Source of the DNA: Bacteroidota bacterium
GTDB taxonomy: Bacteria; Bacteroidota; Bacteroidia; Chitinophagales; Chitinophagaceae
Reading direction: 5' to 3'
DNA length: 64,000 nucleotides
Assembly (NCBI GenBank): GCA_016868815.1
Contig: VGFQ01000009.1
Coordinates: 1 to 64,000 of the forward strand
The translations under genes and the position numbers were made by a program. A model generated the notes under the pieces. The model was not told where the DNA came from, made no database searches, and saw only the letters and a list, made by a program, of their open reading frames with translations. This document shows, piece after piece, positions 34,326 through 43,228 of this stretch. Numbering within the stretch: the first letter of the stretch is position 1; each line of letters begins with the position of its first letter.

Positions 34326-35087
34326 ATGGTTTCCAAATCAAAGGTCAGGTTTATACGAGGTTTGTGCCAAAAAAAAATCAGGCAGCAAACCGATCTATAT
34401 ATCGTCGAAGGTCCTCACATGGTGGAAGAACTCCTCCAGTGGCGCCCTCAGGATGTGGAAGAGATCTTTGCTGAAGAAGCCTGGGCTTCCGCCTATGCAT
34501 CGACATCACCAGCATGCAAGGATCGTCTACATACATCCTCACTCCATTATGTGGTGGGTGACGAGCTGGCCTCCATGAGCTGCCAGCAAGCGCCTAACCA
34601 GGTGCTAGCGCTGGTGCGAAAACGTACGCCGGCTATTGCTGTCGCATCGGCCGATCAGATCACTCTGGCGCTAGACGCCATCCGTGACCCTGGTAACCTG
34701 GGGACCATACTACGGACGGCCGACTGGTTTGGCATTCAACACGTGGTCTGCAGCCTAGACACCGCAGAATTGTATAACCCAAAAGTCGTGCAGGCTACCA
34801 TGGGCAGCATCTTCCGCCTGTCGGTGGCGTATGTCGACCTGGCGGTCTGGCTGCAGGGCCTGCAAGGGCTGCCCGTGTATTGCACTGGCTTACAGGGCGA
34901 ATCCATCCGATCGCTTTCGCCGCTGGCAGAGGGGGTCCTGTTGATTGGGAATGAAGCCAGGGGTGTCTCAGAAAATCTGCGTGTCCTAGCCACTCATCAG
35001 ATCACCATACCGCGGTACGGTCATGCTGAATCCCTCAATGCGTCTGTCGCCGCCGGCATCCTCCTCGCGCACTGCGGCAATGGCTAA
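34326..35087 (+). CDS. TrmH/SpoU-family RNA 2'-O-methyltransferase
   Basis: A SPOUT-fold RNA ribose methylase of about 253 residues. The N-terminal substrate-binding domain starts MVSKSKVRFIRGLCQKKIRQ, which matches relatives; I therefore prefer ATG 34326 over 34314. The knotted catalytic domain shows the three SpoU motifs: DAIRDPGNLGTILRTADW, VLLIGNEARGVSENL and IPRYGHAESLNASVAAGILL. The exact tRNA or rRNA target is unknown. Its stop overlaps the convergent rnhA by 4 bases. Confidence 0.9.
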   Translation: MVSKSKVRFIRGLCQKKIRQQTDLYIVEGPHMVEELLQWRPQDVEEIFAEEAWASAYASTSPACKDRLHTSSLHYVVGDELASMSCQQAPNQVLALVRKRTPAIAVASADQITLALDAIRDPGNLGTILRTADWFGIQHVVCSLDTAELYNPKVVQATMGSIFRLSVAYVDLAVWLQGLQGLPVYCTGLQGESIRSLSPLAEGVLLIGNEARGVSENLRVLATHQITIPRYGHAESLNASVAAGILLAHCGNG

Positions 35088-35548
35088 CCCGCATATCCGG
35101 TATCTTCCAGTAAGGAAGCACCATCGGCAGCGGCCGTCGCCAAGGCATCACAACGGTTGTTGTACGGATTGGTTTGATGCCCTTTCACCCAGATGAAACG
35201 GATATGGTGCCGCTTAGACAGCGCATGGTAGCGCAGCCATAGGTCGCTGTTTTTCTTGCCGCCGGCAAAATGGGTGCGGATCCATTTCTCTAGCCAGCCT
35301 TCCGTCACGGCCTTGACGACATACTGACTGTCAGAATACACGACAATGTCGAGGCCATCCTTGTTCAATGTCTCCAGGGCGGCGATGACAGACATCAGCT
35401 CCATCCGGTTATTGGTCGTGTGGCGGTAGCCGGCGGAAAGCTCTTTGACTTGCCCCTTCCAGATCAGGATCGACCCATACCCACCCCGTCCCGGGTTCCC
35501 CCTGGCAGAACCGTCTGTATAGATGGTGAGCCCGTTCTCGTGGATCAT
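35084..35548 (-). CDS. rnhA: Ribonuclease HI
   Basis: Cleaves the RNA strand of RNA-DNA hybrids. The start at 35548 gives about 154 residues and opens with MIHENGLTIYTDGSARGNPG; it lies one base after the phzF-like stop (TGA-C-ATG), which points to translational coupling. A longer start at 35587 would overlap the upstream gene. The four catalytic acids are visible in TDGSARGNPG, NNRMELMSVIAALE, YSDSQYVV and NRCDALA. Length is that of bacterial RNase HI. Confidence 0.95.
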   Translation of the reverse strand: MIHENGLTIYTDGSARGNPGRGGYGSILIWKGQVKELSAGYRHTTNNRMELMSVIAALETLNKDGLDIVVYSDSQYVVKAVTEGWLEKWIRTHFAGGKKNSDLWLRYHALSKRHHIRFIWVKGHQTNPYNNRCDALATAAADGASLLEDTGYAG

Positions 35549-35549
35549 G

Positions 35550-36338
35550 TCAAAGGTGTATCTGACCTTGCAGATACAGGCGAGCATCGCCTGTTAGTAA
35601 CACCCTCTCGCCCGCGAGGGTACATTCCAGCGATCCGCCTCTGGCAGAGAGCTGTCGGGCCTGAAAGTGGGTGATGCCTTTCATCTCAGCCCAGAAGGAG
35701 GTCAATGTACAGTGGGCAGAACCCGTTACTGGATCTTCATCAACCCCACAGGCGGGGGCAAAGAAGCGAGAGACATAGCCGTCGGGTGACGACCAGGCGG
35801 TCACAATGATGCCACGCGCCTCGAGGCCTGCCAGTAGCGGCATCTTGGGGGTAAGCCGCTGCACCTCCGCTTCCGTCTCAAGCCGTACGAGGTAGTCGAA
35901 GCGACCTTTCCAGACGGACGTTGGGATGGTCCCAAGGGCTTCGCCCAGCAAGGATGGAAAGTCGAAGACAGGAGTGGGCATGTCGCAGGGGAAGTCGAGC
36001 GTGTACCGGCAATCTCTGTGTCGGGCGACTTCCAACAGGCCACTCTTTGTATGGAAGTGAATGCGTTCACCGTGATGCCCTCGCTCACTGCAATGCACAT
36101 GGGCCGCCGCTAGGGTTGCATGCCCACAGAGGTCGACTTCCACGCGGGGGGTGAACCATCTTAGATCATAACCTTCAGAGACCGGCACAGTGAAAGCCGT
36201 CTCCGACAAGTTGTGTTGAGCGGCGATGGCTTGCAAGCGGTCATCTGGCAGCCAGGATTCCAGCGGTACCACAGCCGCAGGATTCCCACGAAAGGGGGTA
36301 TCTGTGAAAGCATCCACGATGTAGACGGGTAATATCAT
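35550..36338 (-). CDS. PhzF-family isomerase-like protein
   Basis: A 262-residue protein of the PhzF/diaminopimelate-epimerase-like fold, with two similar halves. The catalytic glutamate sits in NLSETAFTVPV and the second-half motif is DEDPVTGSAHCTLTSFW. True PhzF acts in phenazine synthesis, but most family members are of unknown substrate and there are no other phenazine genes here. It lies between pyk (41 bases upstream) and rnhA (1 base downstream) in one direction. Confidence 0.9.
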   Translation of the reverse strand: MILPVYIVDAFTDTPFRGNPAAVVPLESWLPDDRLQAIAAQHNLSETAFTVPVSEGYDLRWFTPRVEVDLCGHATLAAAHVHCSERGHHGERIHFHTKSGLLEVARHRDCRYTLDFPCDMPTPVFDFPSLLGEALGTIPTSVWKGRFDYLVRLETEAEVQRLTPKMPLLAGLEARGIIVTAWSSPDGYVSRFFAPACGVDEDPVTGSAHCTLTSFWAEMKGITHFQARQLSARGGSLECTLAGERVLLTGDARLYLQGQIHL

Positions 36339-36379
36339 CTTGCTGATTATGGCTTCGGTCTGGCCTCGCTAGGGTCGCT

Positions 36380-37870
36380 TCAGCTCACACGGGTGACCTT
36401 AATCATATTCGTGGGTAAGTGCATTTCTACCGGGATGCTGCCGGTATTCACCACAACGTCGCCTACTTTGAGGAACCCTCTTTCTTTTAGGATGGTGACC
36501 TGGTCGACCATAATGTCGTCAATGCTCTCCTCCTCTTCATAGAAAAATGCGCGTACCCCCCAGCTCAGGCTCAGTTGGTTGACCAGCGTTCTTTCTTTGG
36601 TGTAGATATACAACAACGCTTTCGGGCGGTAACTGCTCAGCATGAAGGCCGTATAACCGCTTTGCGTCATCCCGATCAGTGCCTCTGCTTCTGTATCCTC
36701 TGCCAGCTTGCAGGCATTGTAGCAGACTGCATCGCTCAGGAAGGTCGGAGAGTGGGGGAGGGGCTTCAGGTCTTCGTCTCGGTTGAAACGGTATTCGTTG
36801 CGTTCCACCTCGAGGATGATCTTCTTCATGGTCTCTACCACCAGGGCCGGGTGATTGCCAGTCGCCGTCTCCCCACTAAGCATCACTGCATCTGCACCTT
36901 CTATGACGGCGTTGGCAACGTCGGTGCTTTCACTGCGATTTGGCTTGGTACGTTCCATCATGCTTTCCATCATCTGGGTGGCTACGATGACTGGTTTTGC
37001 TCGGTGCAGGCATTTGCGAATGATCTGCTTTTGGATTAAAGGTACCTGCTCTACCGGTAGTTCCACCCCGAGGTCGCCCCGGGCAATCATGATGCCGTCA
37101 GACTCAAGGATGATTTCCCGAATGTTGGTCAGTGCCTCCGGCTTTTCAATCTTTGCAATCACTTTTGTCTTACTGTTCCGCTCCTGCAGTTTGCTCTTGA
37201 TGATCACGATGTCTTCAACACTCCTAACAAACGATAGCGCCACCCATTCCAGCTTTTGGGCCACGATGAAATCCAGGTCGGCAAGATCTTTCTCCGTCAA
37301 TGCTGGTAAGGAGATCTTAGTATCTGGGAGGTTGATGCCTTTCTTAGACGAGAGGATGCCGCCTAGCCGCACCTGCACTTTTACATCTCCTTCTCGCGTG
37401 ATGTCTAATACCACGACTTCAATCTTCCCATCGTCGATCATGATCGTATTGCCGACCTTTACATCGTCTGCTAGGTTTGGATAGGAGACGTAGATTTTCT
37501 CCAGTGAGCCGACGACTTTCTCATTGGTGAAGGTCAGGATATCGCCGGCGTTCACTTCCAGGGCATTGCCTGTGATCTCGCCTACGCGCAGCTTTGGACC
37601 CTGGAGGTCTCCCAAAATGGCGATGTTGTAGGGCTCCGTTGAGTTGATGCGGCGGATATGCTCGATGATGCGGGCCTTGTCTTCATGCATTCCGTGGGAG
37701 AAGTTGAGCCGAAATACATTCACCCCGGCACGCACCAGCTCCAATAATTTTTCATACGTGTCGCAGGCAGGCCCGACTGTCGCAACGATTTTGGTGCGAT
37801 GTACCCGATGGTCCAGCCCGGCTTTGACGTCCATGTCCTGATACAGGTACTTGCTGATTTTCGTGCTCAT
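36380..37870 (-). CDS. pyk: Pyruvate kinase
   Basis: Makes pyruvate and ATP from phosphoenolpyruvate and ADP. The 496-residue protein has the N-terminal TKIVATVGPACDTYEKL block, the active-site lysine region IAKIEKPEALTN with the following SDGIMIARGDLGVELP metal-binding signature, and ATQMMESM. The C-terminal allosteric domain begins around residue 360. It lies 56 bases downstream of pfkA, so the two irreversible ATP-linked glycolytic steps are encoded together. Confidence 0.96.
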   Translation of the reverse strand: MSTKISKYLYQDMDVKAGLDHRVHRTKIVATVGPACDTYEKLLELVRAGVNVFRLNFSHGMHEDKARIIEHIRRINSTEPYNIAILGDLQGPKLRVGEITGNALEVNAGDILTFTNEKVVGSLEKIYVSYPNLADDVKVGNTIMIDDGKIEVVVLDITREGDVKVQVRLGGILSSKKGINLPDTKISLPALTEKDLADLDFIVAQKLEWVALSFVRSVEDIVIIKSKLQERNSKTKVIAKIEKPEALTNIREIILESDGIMIARGDLGVELPVEQVPLIQKQIIRKCLHRAKPVIVATQMMESMMERTKPNRSESTDVANAVIEGADAVMLSGETATGNHPALVVETMKKIILEVERNEYRFNRDEDLKPLPHSPTFLSDAVCYNACKLAEDTEAEALIGMTQSGYTAFMLSSYRPKALLYIYTKERTLVNQLSLSWGVRAFFYEEEESIDDIMVDQVTILKERGFLKVGDVVVNTGSIPVEMHLPTNMIKVTRVS

Positions 37871-37926
37871 CTTTTAGTAGGGTTCTCCTGTCAATTTTTA
37901 TGTGATGGATGCATACCAGATCTGTC

Positions 37927-38910
37927 TCAACTGGCCAGTATCTTAAAGATTTTCATCCAGTCTTCGCTGATCCGCTGCTTGGCTTTTACGGCATTGTCGA
38001 GGGGGGTATAATGAATCCGGTTATTGACAATGCCCACCATCACATTATGCCGTCCTTCGATCAAGCTGCCTACAGCAGCATAGCCCATCCGGCTGGCGAT
38101 GACCCTGTCAAGGCAAGTGGGTGACCCTCCTCGCTGGATATGTCCCAGGATGGCGACTCTAATATCCGTATTGGGTAGCCGCTCGCGGATGATCTTGGAT
38201 ACCTCATTGGCTCCGCCGAAGTCATCCCCTTCCGCTACGACCACCAAGTTGACCAGCTTCCGGCGTTTCTCCTTCTCCTGCAGGGAGATGAGTAAGGCCT
38301 CCATGTCGGTCTTTCTTTCTGGTATGAGGATGTGTTCTGCCCCGGTGCTGATGCCGCTATGTAGGGCTATGTATCCCGCATCCCGTCCCATCACTTCAAT
38401 GATAAACAACCTGTCATGGGCATCTGCCGTATCGCGGATCTTATCAATAGCCTGCACTGCGGTGTTGACCGCTGTATCGAAGCCGATGGTGAAGTCTGTC
38501 CCCGCAATGTCCTTGTCGATCGTGCCCGGCACCCCGATGCAGGGAATGTTAAACTCATTCGAAAACGTTTTTGCTCCATGAAAAGATCCATCTCCGCCAA
38601 TGATCACTAACCCATCAATGCCATGCTTCTGCAAGTTGGCATAGGCACGTGTCCTGCCTTCCGACGTGCGGAACTCTTTGGATCTCGCAGTTTTGAGGAT
38701 GGTTCCCCCACGTTGGATGATGTTGGCCACACTTTTCGAATCCATCGGCTGGATCTCGTCATCAATCATGCCCGAGTAGCCCCTCAACACGCCGAATACC
38801 TCCAGGCCATGAAATAATCCTGTTCGGACTACCGCCCGAATACAGGCATTCATACCTGGTGAATCACCGCCGGAGGTGAGCACGCCAATCCTGCTGACTT
38901 TCTGTCCCAT
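37927..38910 (-). CDS. pfkA: ATP-dependent 6-phosphofructokinase
   Basis: Phosphorylates fructose 6-phosphate to the 1,6-bisphosphate. The 327-residue protein has the ATP-binding GVLTSGGDSPGMNACIRA, the GGDGS motif of ATP-dependent enzymes (pyrophosphate types have GGDD), the catalytic PGTIDKDIAGTDFTIGFDTA loop, and MGRDAGYIAL and GHIQRGGSPT for substrate and effector binding. It heads the pfkA-pyk-phzF-rnhA series. An exact -7 element lies 68-75 bases upstream. Confidence 0.96.
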   Translation of the reverse strand: MGQKVSRIGVLTSGGDSPGMNACIRAVVRTGLFHGLEVFGVLRGYSGMIDDEIQPMDSKSVANIIQRGGTILKTARSKEFRTSEGRTRAYANLQKHGIDGLVIIGGDGSFHGAKTFSNEFNIPCIGVPGTIDKDIAGTDFTIGFDTAVNTAVQAIDKIRDTADAHDRLFIIEVMGRDAGYIALHSGISTGAEHILIPERKTDMEALLISLQEKEKRRKLVNLVVVAEGDDFGGANEVSKIIRERLPNTDIRVAILGHIQRGGSPTCLDRVIASRMGYAAVGSLIEGRHNVMVGIVNNRIHYTPLDNAVKAKQRISEDWMKIFKILAS

Positions 38911-38977
38911 TTTTATGCATTACAAGTTGTTTGGATGGCGCAATCGATCACAGAATGTGTCGGATAGTACTTCGTTT

Positions 38978-38985
38978 CAAAAATA
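38978..38985 (-). promoter_or_regulatory. -7 element of pfkA
   Basis: On the minus strand TATTTTTG matches TAnnTTTG exactly, leaving a leader of about 60 bases. No clear -33 element at 19 bases. Confidence 0.4.
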
Positions 38986-39095
38986 CACAAAACATTCTGC
39001 CTGGAGATTGAAGGTACATTGCTTTTTGAAATTACCGGAGGGGCTTCTACGATTCACAGGGGTGCATTACATTCGGGAAGGTTAAACGAAGAGAT

Positions 39096-39989
39096 GTGCG
39101 GATACTGGTAACGGGTGCCAATGGCTTGTTAGGCGGCTTTCTTGTACCGGAGCTGGTAAGCCACGGGCATGAAGTTTTGGCCACGGGACTAGGCCCCTGT
39201 CGCTTATGCTTCCCCTCCGGCTCAGCCTATGCATACAGGACACTGGACATCACAGAGCCCATTCAGGCTTTAGAAATCCTCCAGGATTGGCGGCCGGACC
39301 ACGTTGTGCACGCTGCGGCTATGACAGAAGTAGACCCTTGCGAGCTGGATCCGATTGCCTGCTGGCACATCAATGTGACGGCCACCCGTTTCATCGCCTC
39401 GGCGGTGGAAGCGTTGGGCGCCAGTATGACCTATGTGTCGACCGACTTTGTCTTCGACGGGCAAAAAGGGCCCTACCGGGAGACAGATCCGACCGGTCCG
39501 GTCAATGTCTATGGCTGTTCCAAACACATCGCAGAAAAAGCGGTAATGGAAACCGTGACTCGTTGGAGCATCGCCCGGACGGTCCTTGTCTATGGTCATT
39601 CCAGCAATATATCACGCGCCAGCCTTATGACTTGGGTGCGGTCCAAGCTCCAGGCGGGTGAAACCATTCGAGTGGTGGATGATCAGATACGAACACCGAC
39701 CTATGCGGGGGACCTGGCCATGGGCATCCGGCTGCTGGCAGAGTGCGGCGCCATAGGCATCTTCCATCTGTCAGGCTCTGATGTATTGACTCCGTGGGAT
39801 ATGGCCCTTCAAACAGCTCGGTATCTGAACCTGGATGCTTCGCGTATGCTGCGAGTGAATGCTGAGACCTTCTCCCAGCCTGCTCGCAGGCCCCTGCGCA
39901 CCGGCTTTCTCATCGAGAAGGCCCGGCAGGAATTGGGTTATCGTCCTGTGGCGTTTGCCGAGGGGCTCCGGATGAGCTTTGAACGCTGA
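39096..39989 (+). CDS. RmlD-like NAD(P)-dependent sugar-nucleotide reductase
   Basis: A 297-residue extended short-chain dehydrogenase of the dTDP-4-dehydrorhamnose reductase type. It begins with a GTG at 39096, giving MRILVTGANGLLGGFLVPEL with the dinucleotide-binding TGANGLLG. The active-site motif is Y-x3-K in VYGCSKHIAEKAV, preceded by YVSTDFVFDG as in RmlD. No other rhamnose genes lie nearby, so the substrate is uncertain; RmlD-like reductases also act on other 4-keto sugars. A TACATTCG element (39068-39075) lies 20 bases upstream. Confidence 0.85.
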   Translation: MRILVTGANGLLGGFLVPELVSHGHEVLATGLGPCRLCFPSGSAYAYRTLDITEPIQALEILQDWRPDHVVHAAAMTEVDPCELDPIACWHINVTATRFIASAVEALGASMTYVSTDFVFDGQKGPYRETDPTGPVNVYGCSKHIAEKAVMETVTRWSIARTVLVYGHSSNISRASLMTWVRSKLQAGETIRVVDDQIRTPTYAGDLAMGIRLLAECGAIGIFHLSGSDVLTPWDMALQTARYLNLDASRMLRVNAETFSQPARRPLRTGFLIEKARQELGYRPVAFAEGLRMSFER

Positions 39990-39999
39990 GGTCGCCCGG

Positions 40000-40923
40000 T
40001 TAGAAATAGCTCGAGTTAAATATCTCAGCTATCATGCAGCGGGCGCTGCCGCCGCCATGCGTTTCGATGGTCGTCAGCGGCGTATGTATAATTTTTCCAT
40101 GCTGGGCGAGCCGTTCCAGCTGTTCCGGCCGGTAGGCGGCAAAAGCCCCGCTGGACATGACGATAAGGATCTCCTTTTGGGCCGACTGCAATTGTAGGAT
40201 GTTGCCGGCAAATGCATTCATCTGGCCCATGTCGATCTCGATCACTTCCCGGCCATGTCTCTCCAGCCTTTCCTTCAAGGCTTGTCTCTCCAGGTTATCA
40301 TGTAAGCTTTCCAGGCATACTAAGGCAAAAGCGTCTCCTACAGACATCATAACATTCGTGTGGTAGATGGGGTTTCCCTCCGCATCAGACGCATAAAAGG
40401 TTACTGCACGATAGCCCATCTTTTTGCTGAACCGATCGACCAACGCAGCATCGGTGCGTTCAGATAGGCAAGCATAAGCGAGATGATCTTTTCTGTCCAA
40501 CACCAGACTCCCTGTCCCTTCCAGATACTGGCCTTGTTTTTCATGCTCGGTCAGGTTCAGGATGCTTTTTACCCGAAACTTATCGCGAAACCTTTCAATC
40601 ATCTGCGGACTCCGTTCGAGCCTTCTGTTAGGGGCAAACATGGGATACAAGACCAGTGTGCCATTGGAATGAAAGGATATCCAGTTGTTTGGAAAGACAG
40701 CATCAGGCTTCGGAGGTGCTGGCGTATCATGCATGATGAGCACTTCAACTCCGTTTTCTTCGAGCAGACGGGCCAGTCCATCGAATTCTTCCAACGCAGA
40801 CGCCTGCACGGTCGCCGAAGGTTCCCCCGGTTGCTGAAACGAATTGTTGACGGCCGTCTGTGCGTTGTAATGAAAGGCAGATGGGCGCACCATCAGTACA
40901 TGGGATGCACATTGCGATTTCAT
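40000..40923 (-). CDS. ctlX: Citrulline hydrolase (CtlX-like, guanidine-modifying family)
   Basis: A 307-residue member of the amidinotransferase/pentein fold, matching CtlX citrulline utilisation hydrolases. These would release ornithine, ammonia and CO2 from citrulline. Visible features are PDAVFPNNWISFH (substrate-binding acid), HTNVMMSVGD (catalytic His) and the C-terminal nucleophile C296 in GGGSARCMIAEIF. Dimethylarginine hydrolase activity is an alternative for this fold. It lies 16 bases downstream of the arginine deiminase gene, so the pair is an operon converting arginine to citrulline and then ornithine. Confidence 0.85.
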   Translation of the reverse strand: MKSQCASHVLMVRPSAFHYNAQTAVNNSFQQPGEPSATVQASALEEFDGLARLLEENGVEVLIMHDTPAPPKPDAVFPNNWISFHSNGTLVLYPMFAPNRRLERSPQMIERFRDKFRVKSILNLTEHEKQGQYLEGTGSLVLDRKDHLAYACLSERTDAALVDRFSKKMGYRAVTFYASDAEGNPIYHTNVMMSVGDAFALVCLESLHDNLERQALKERLERHGREVIEIDMGQMNAFAGNILQLQSAQKEILIVMSSGAFAAYRPEQLERLAQHGKIIHTPLTTIETHGGGSARCMIAEIFNSSYF

Positions 40924-40939
40924 GGAGTGGTGTTATTAT

Positions 40940-42388
40940 TTAAAAATGATCTCTATACAAAGGCATACTCATACAATGGAAACCTCCCCTGGCCCTAGAC
41001 AACTCGGCAGAAGGCATTAAGATCAAGGTATCCCGGACATGATCTGGATCAAGGGTGCCTGCCTCGAATTGGTTGATTAACTCCTGAACGCCGATGGTAT
41101 GAAAGCCATTTTGACGGAAGGCTTCTATCGTTTTATCATTCCGATCGTACCCCAGCACGACGCCCTCACGCAGCGCCAGTAGGTTGCAGGAGTCGGTCCA
41201 TTGCTCCCTAGCATCGAAGGGGAATTCATTGTTTCCGGAGCAGATAAACATTGTCTCCTCGCGGGCACCCAGGTCATTGCGGCTGATGTCGTCCAGCAAA
41301 TCTTCCAGATGCTCGAACGAAAGAGGCTGGGAAGGAGCATTGCGGTGGAACTGAAGAATGCGGAGAGGGTCTTCTTTTCGCTTGTCAAAGGGGCTGGACG
41401 ACAGCAGGCCGGGAAACTCCTGCCTGCCAGGATTCCGAGAAAAATGGCCTAGCATGACCCAGACATTCCTTTTAACCTGTGTGAACAGTGTGTCAATGTG
41501 CATATATTCCCGCTTTTTGGGGATCTGCACAAGGGTGGCCTTCTCCACGATGCCCCGTTCGAAAAGCATCATGATGGCCTGACGCGCCGCATCAATACTG
41601 GTGCGCTCACTCACGCCTATGAGTACATGTTGCGGCGCAACGACCATCACATCGCCTCCCTCCAAGGTGACTCGCGCTTCATCGGAGTCCAGCGGCAGCA
41701 GGAAATGCTGTAGGGTATCGGGTATCTCCAGGATCTTATCTCTGGAGTGAGCAAAGACGGGATGGTTGAAAAAAATGTATTTCATCAGCAAGGCCTCCCG
41801 ATAGCGGGCCTTCCTGGCAGGTCGGTTCAGGAGTATGTGCTGGTTGATGACAATGCCAATGTCGCGCGTGAAGATGAGGTTTGGCAACGGTGGGAAGATC
41901 ATACGTTGATCATCCCGCGTGCCCGTGATGAATGTTTGTGCCAGCGATTCAGGCGATAGCCCCTGCATGGATTGCTGTAAGGAGTATGCGCACCCTTCTA
42001 TTGCGCAGACGGATGCCAGCAGTCGATCGCGGATGTAGGCGTCCGCGAGGACATCCTGGAGCATCTCCTGCAGCTCCAAGACCTTATCTGATCTGTGGAA
42101 GCCCTCTGCGCCAGGCTTATAGAAGGCACGATTGGCTACTAGGCTGTCGATCTCCTCCAGTCTACCCTGGATGCGCTCGCGATCTAGGAAATACATTAGC
42201 ACTTTGACGAAATAGTCATACTCCTTTCTGCGGATGGTGTCAAGGTGGATGATGTCTTCAAATAACCAGTCCTGCGCCATAGAGGGCACAACCTTTCCAA
42301 GGCCGCTGTCGGGGCTATGGATCAATACCCGACGCAGCGGGGTGATCTCTGAGGATACTGAAAGGATTGAGCTGGAACGCTCGGGCAT
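40940..42388 (-). CDS. arcA: Arginine deiminase
   Basis: Converts arginine to citrulline and ammonia. The 482-residue protein has the pentein-fold motifs of the family: N-terminal LRRVLIHSPDSGLGKV, LIFTRDIGIVINQHILL, the catalytic EGGDVMVV and YMHIDTLF regions, and the nucleophile C472 in RGGFHCMSMP. It is longer than the classical ~410-residue ArcA. No ornithine carbamoyltransferase or carbamate kinase gene is nearby; instead CtlX follows. A TACTTTTA element on the minus strand (42468-42475) and a small AATGGC/GCCATT repeat (42403-42420) lie in its leader. Confidence 0.88.
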   Translation of the reverse strand: MPERSSSILSVSSEITPLRRVLIHSPDSGLGKVVPSMAQDWLFEDIIHLDTIRRKEYDYFVKVLMYFLDRERIQGRLEEIDSLVANRAFYKPGAEGFHRSDKVLELQEMLQDVLADAYIRDRLLASVCAIEGCAYSLQQSMQGLSPESLAQTFITGTRDDQRMIFPPLPNLIFTRDIGIVINQHILLNRPARKARYREALLMKYIFFNHPVFAHSRDKILEIPDTLQHFLLPLDSDEARVTLEGGDVMVVAPQHVLIGVSERTSIDAARQAIMMLFERGIVEKATLVQIPKKREYMHIDTLFTQVKRNVWVMLGHFSRNPGRQEFPGLLSSSPFDKRKEDPLRILQFHRNAPSQPLSFEHLEDLLDDISRNDLGAREETMFICSGNNEFPFDAREQWTDSCNLLALREGVVLGYDRNDKTIEAFRQNGFHTIGVQELINQFEAGTLDPDHVRDTLILMPSAELSRARGGFHCMSMPLYRDHF

Positions 42389-42481
42389 GAATTAGTGTAT
42401 TCAATGGCAAAGAAGCCATTTGATTCTATGAGGTCTTGTGGCTTTTGAAGTAGTTGTTGCGTGCACATAAAAGTATAAAAT

Positions 42482-43219
42482 TCATGGAAGTGTGCCAGCT
42501 AAGGGCCATGGGTTCTCTCCCCGTATGCTACCGACGATGCCCAGCACCTGGAAGCGCAAGAACATATCCTCGCTATACCAGCGCTCCCGCCGTGTGCGCG
42601 CAATCACATCCCGATGCTCCGGGCTTTGATAGGCGAAGGCCTTCATGTCTGACTCCGAACGCCAGATGCTGAAGGTGGCCTGACGCGTCAGAGGTACTTC
42701 CCCGATGCCCAGTGACAGGATCAGCCCGGGGGTCTCAGAGAAACGATGGGATACGGCAGGCAGCTGTGTCCAAAAGACCCAGAGCCGCTTCCATCGAATG
42801 GTGGCTCTGGTCAGTACGGCCATAGGCTGCGCGTCTGTGGGAAGGACTGTCTCTTTGGTAGTTAGGACTTTTCCATCCCAGGTGCCATGTCCGCCCTGGA
42901 CTTGCAATAAGATGGTGCACACCTCACATCCCAGCCTTCGCCACCATCCATCTATGGCATTTCCATACAGGGATCTTTCGACCGTGCGGGCCTGGTCAGA
43001 CAAGACAGAAGATGGGAACGGCTCTTCCCGGAAAACCATCAGGGCCCACTGTCGAAGGTCAGGAATGATGTCAAACCTGCCGTTCCTGCCCGATCCCATC
43101 AGTTTGACCAGTCGGTTGCGTTTGTCCAACCATAGTGGCAGGCGCATCCATACGACAGACAGCAGGGCAAAAGGGAAGAGCCATCGGGGATACCGGGCAA
43201 CCGTGAGGGTGGCGTACAT
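42482..43219 (-). CDS. CrtA/spheroidene monooxygenase-like protein
   Basis: A 245-residue protein resembling the spheroidene monooxygenase (CrtA)-like family found in Bacteroidota. Characteristic segments are VKLMGSGRNGRFDIIPDLRQW, GGHGTWDGK, AVLTRATIRWKRLW, SLGIGEVPLTRQATFSIW and RERWYSEDMF. CrtA oxidises carotenoids in phototrophs, but no carotenoid genes are present in this window, so the substrate is open. A hydrophobic stretch near residues 10-27 could be a membrane anchor. It starts 9 bases after the GLPGLI-like gene in the same direction. Confidence 0.75.
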   Translation of the reverse strand: MYATLTVARYPRWLFPFALLSVVWMRLPLWLDKRNRLVKLMGSGRNGRFDIIPDLRQWALMVFREEPFPSSVLSDQARTVERSLYGNAIDGWWRRLGCEVCTILLQVQGGHGTWDGKVLTTKETVLPTDAQPMAVLTRATIRWKRLWVFWTQLPAVSHRFSETPGLILSLGIGEVPLTRQATFSIWRSESDMKAFAYQSPEHRDVIARTRRERWYSEDMFLRFQVLGIVGSIRGENPWPLAGTLP

Positions 43220-43228
43220 ACTCGGGGT

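Noticed and set aside
42403..42420. AATGGC/GCCATT inverted repeat in the arginine deiminase leader
   Set aside because: Only six base pairs with a six-base loop; too short to call an operator or attenuator without a second copy.
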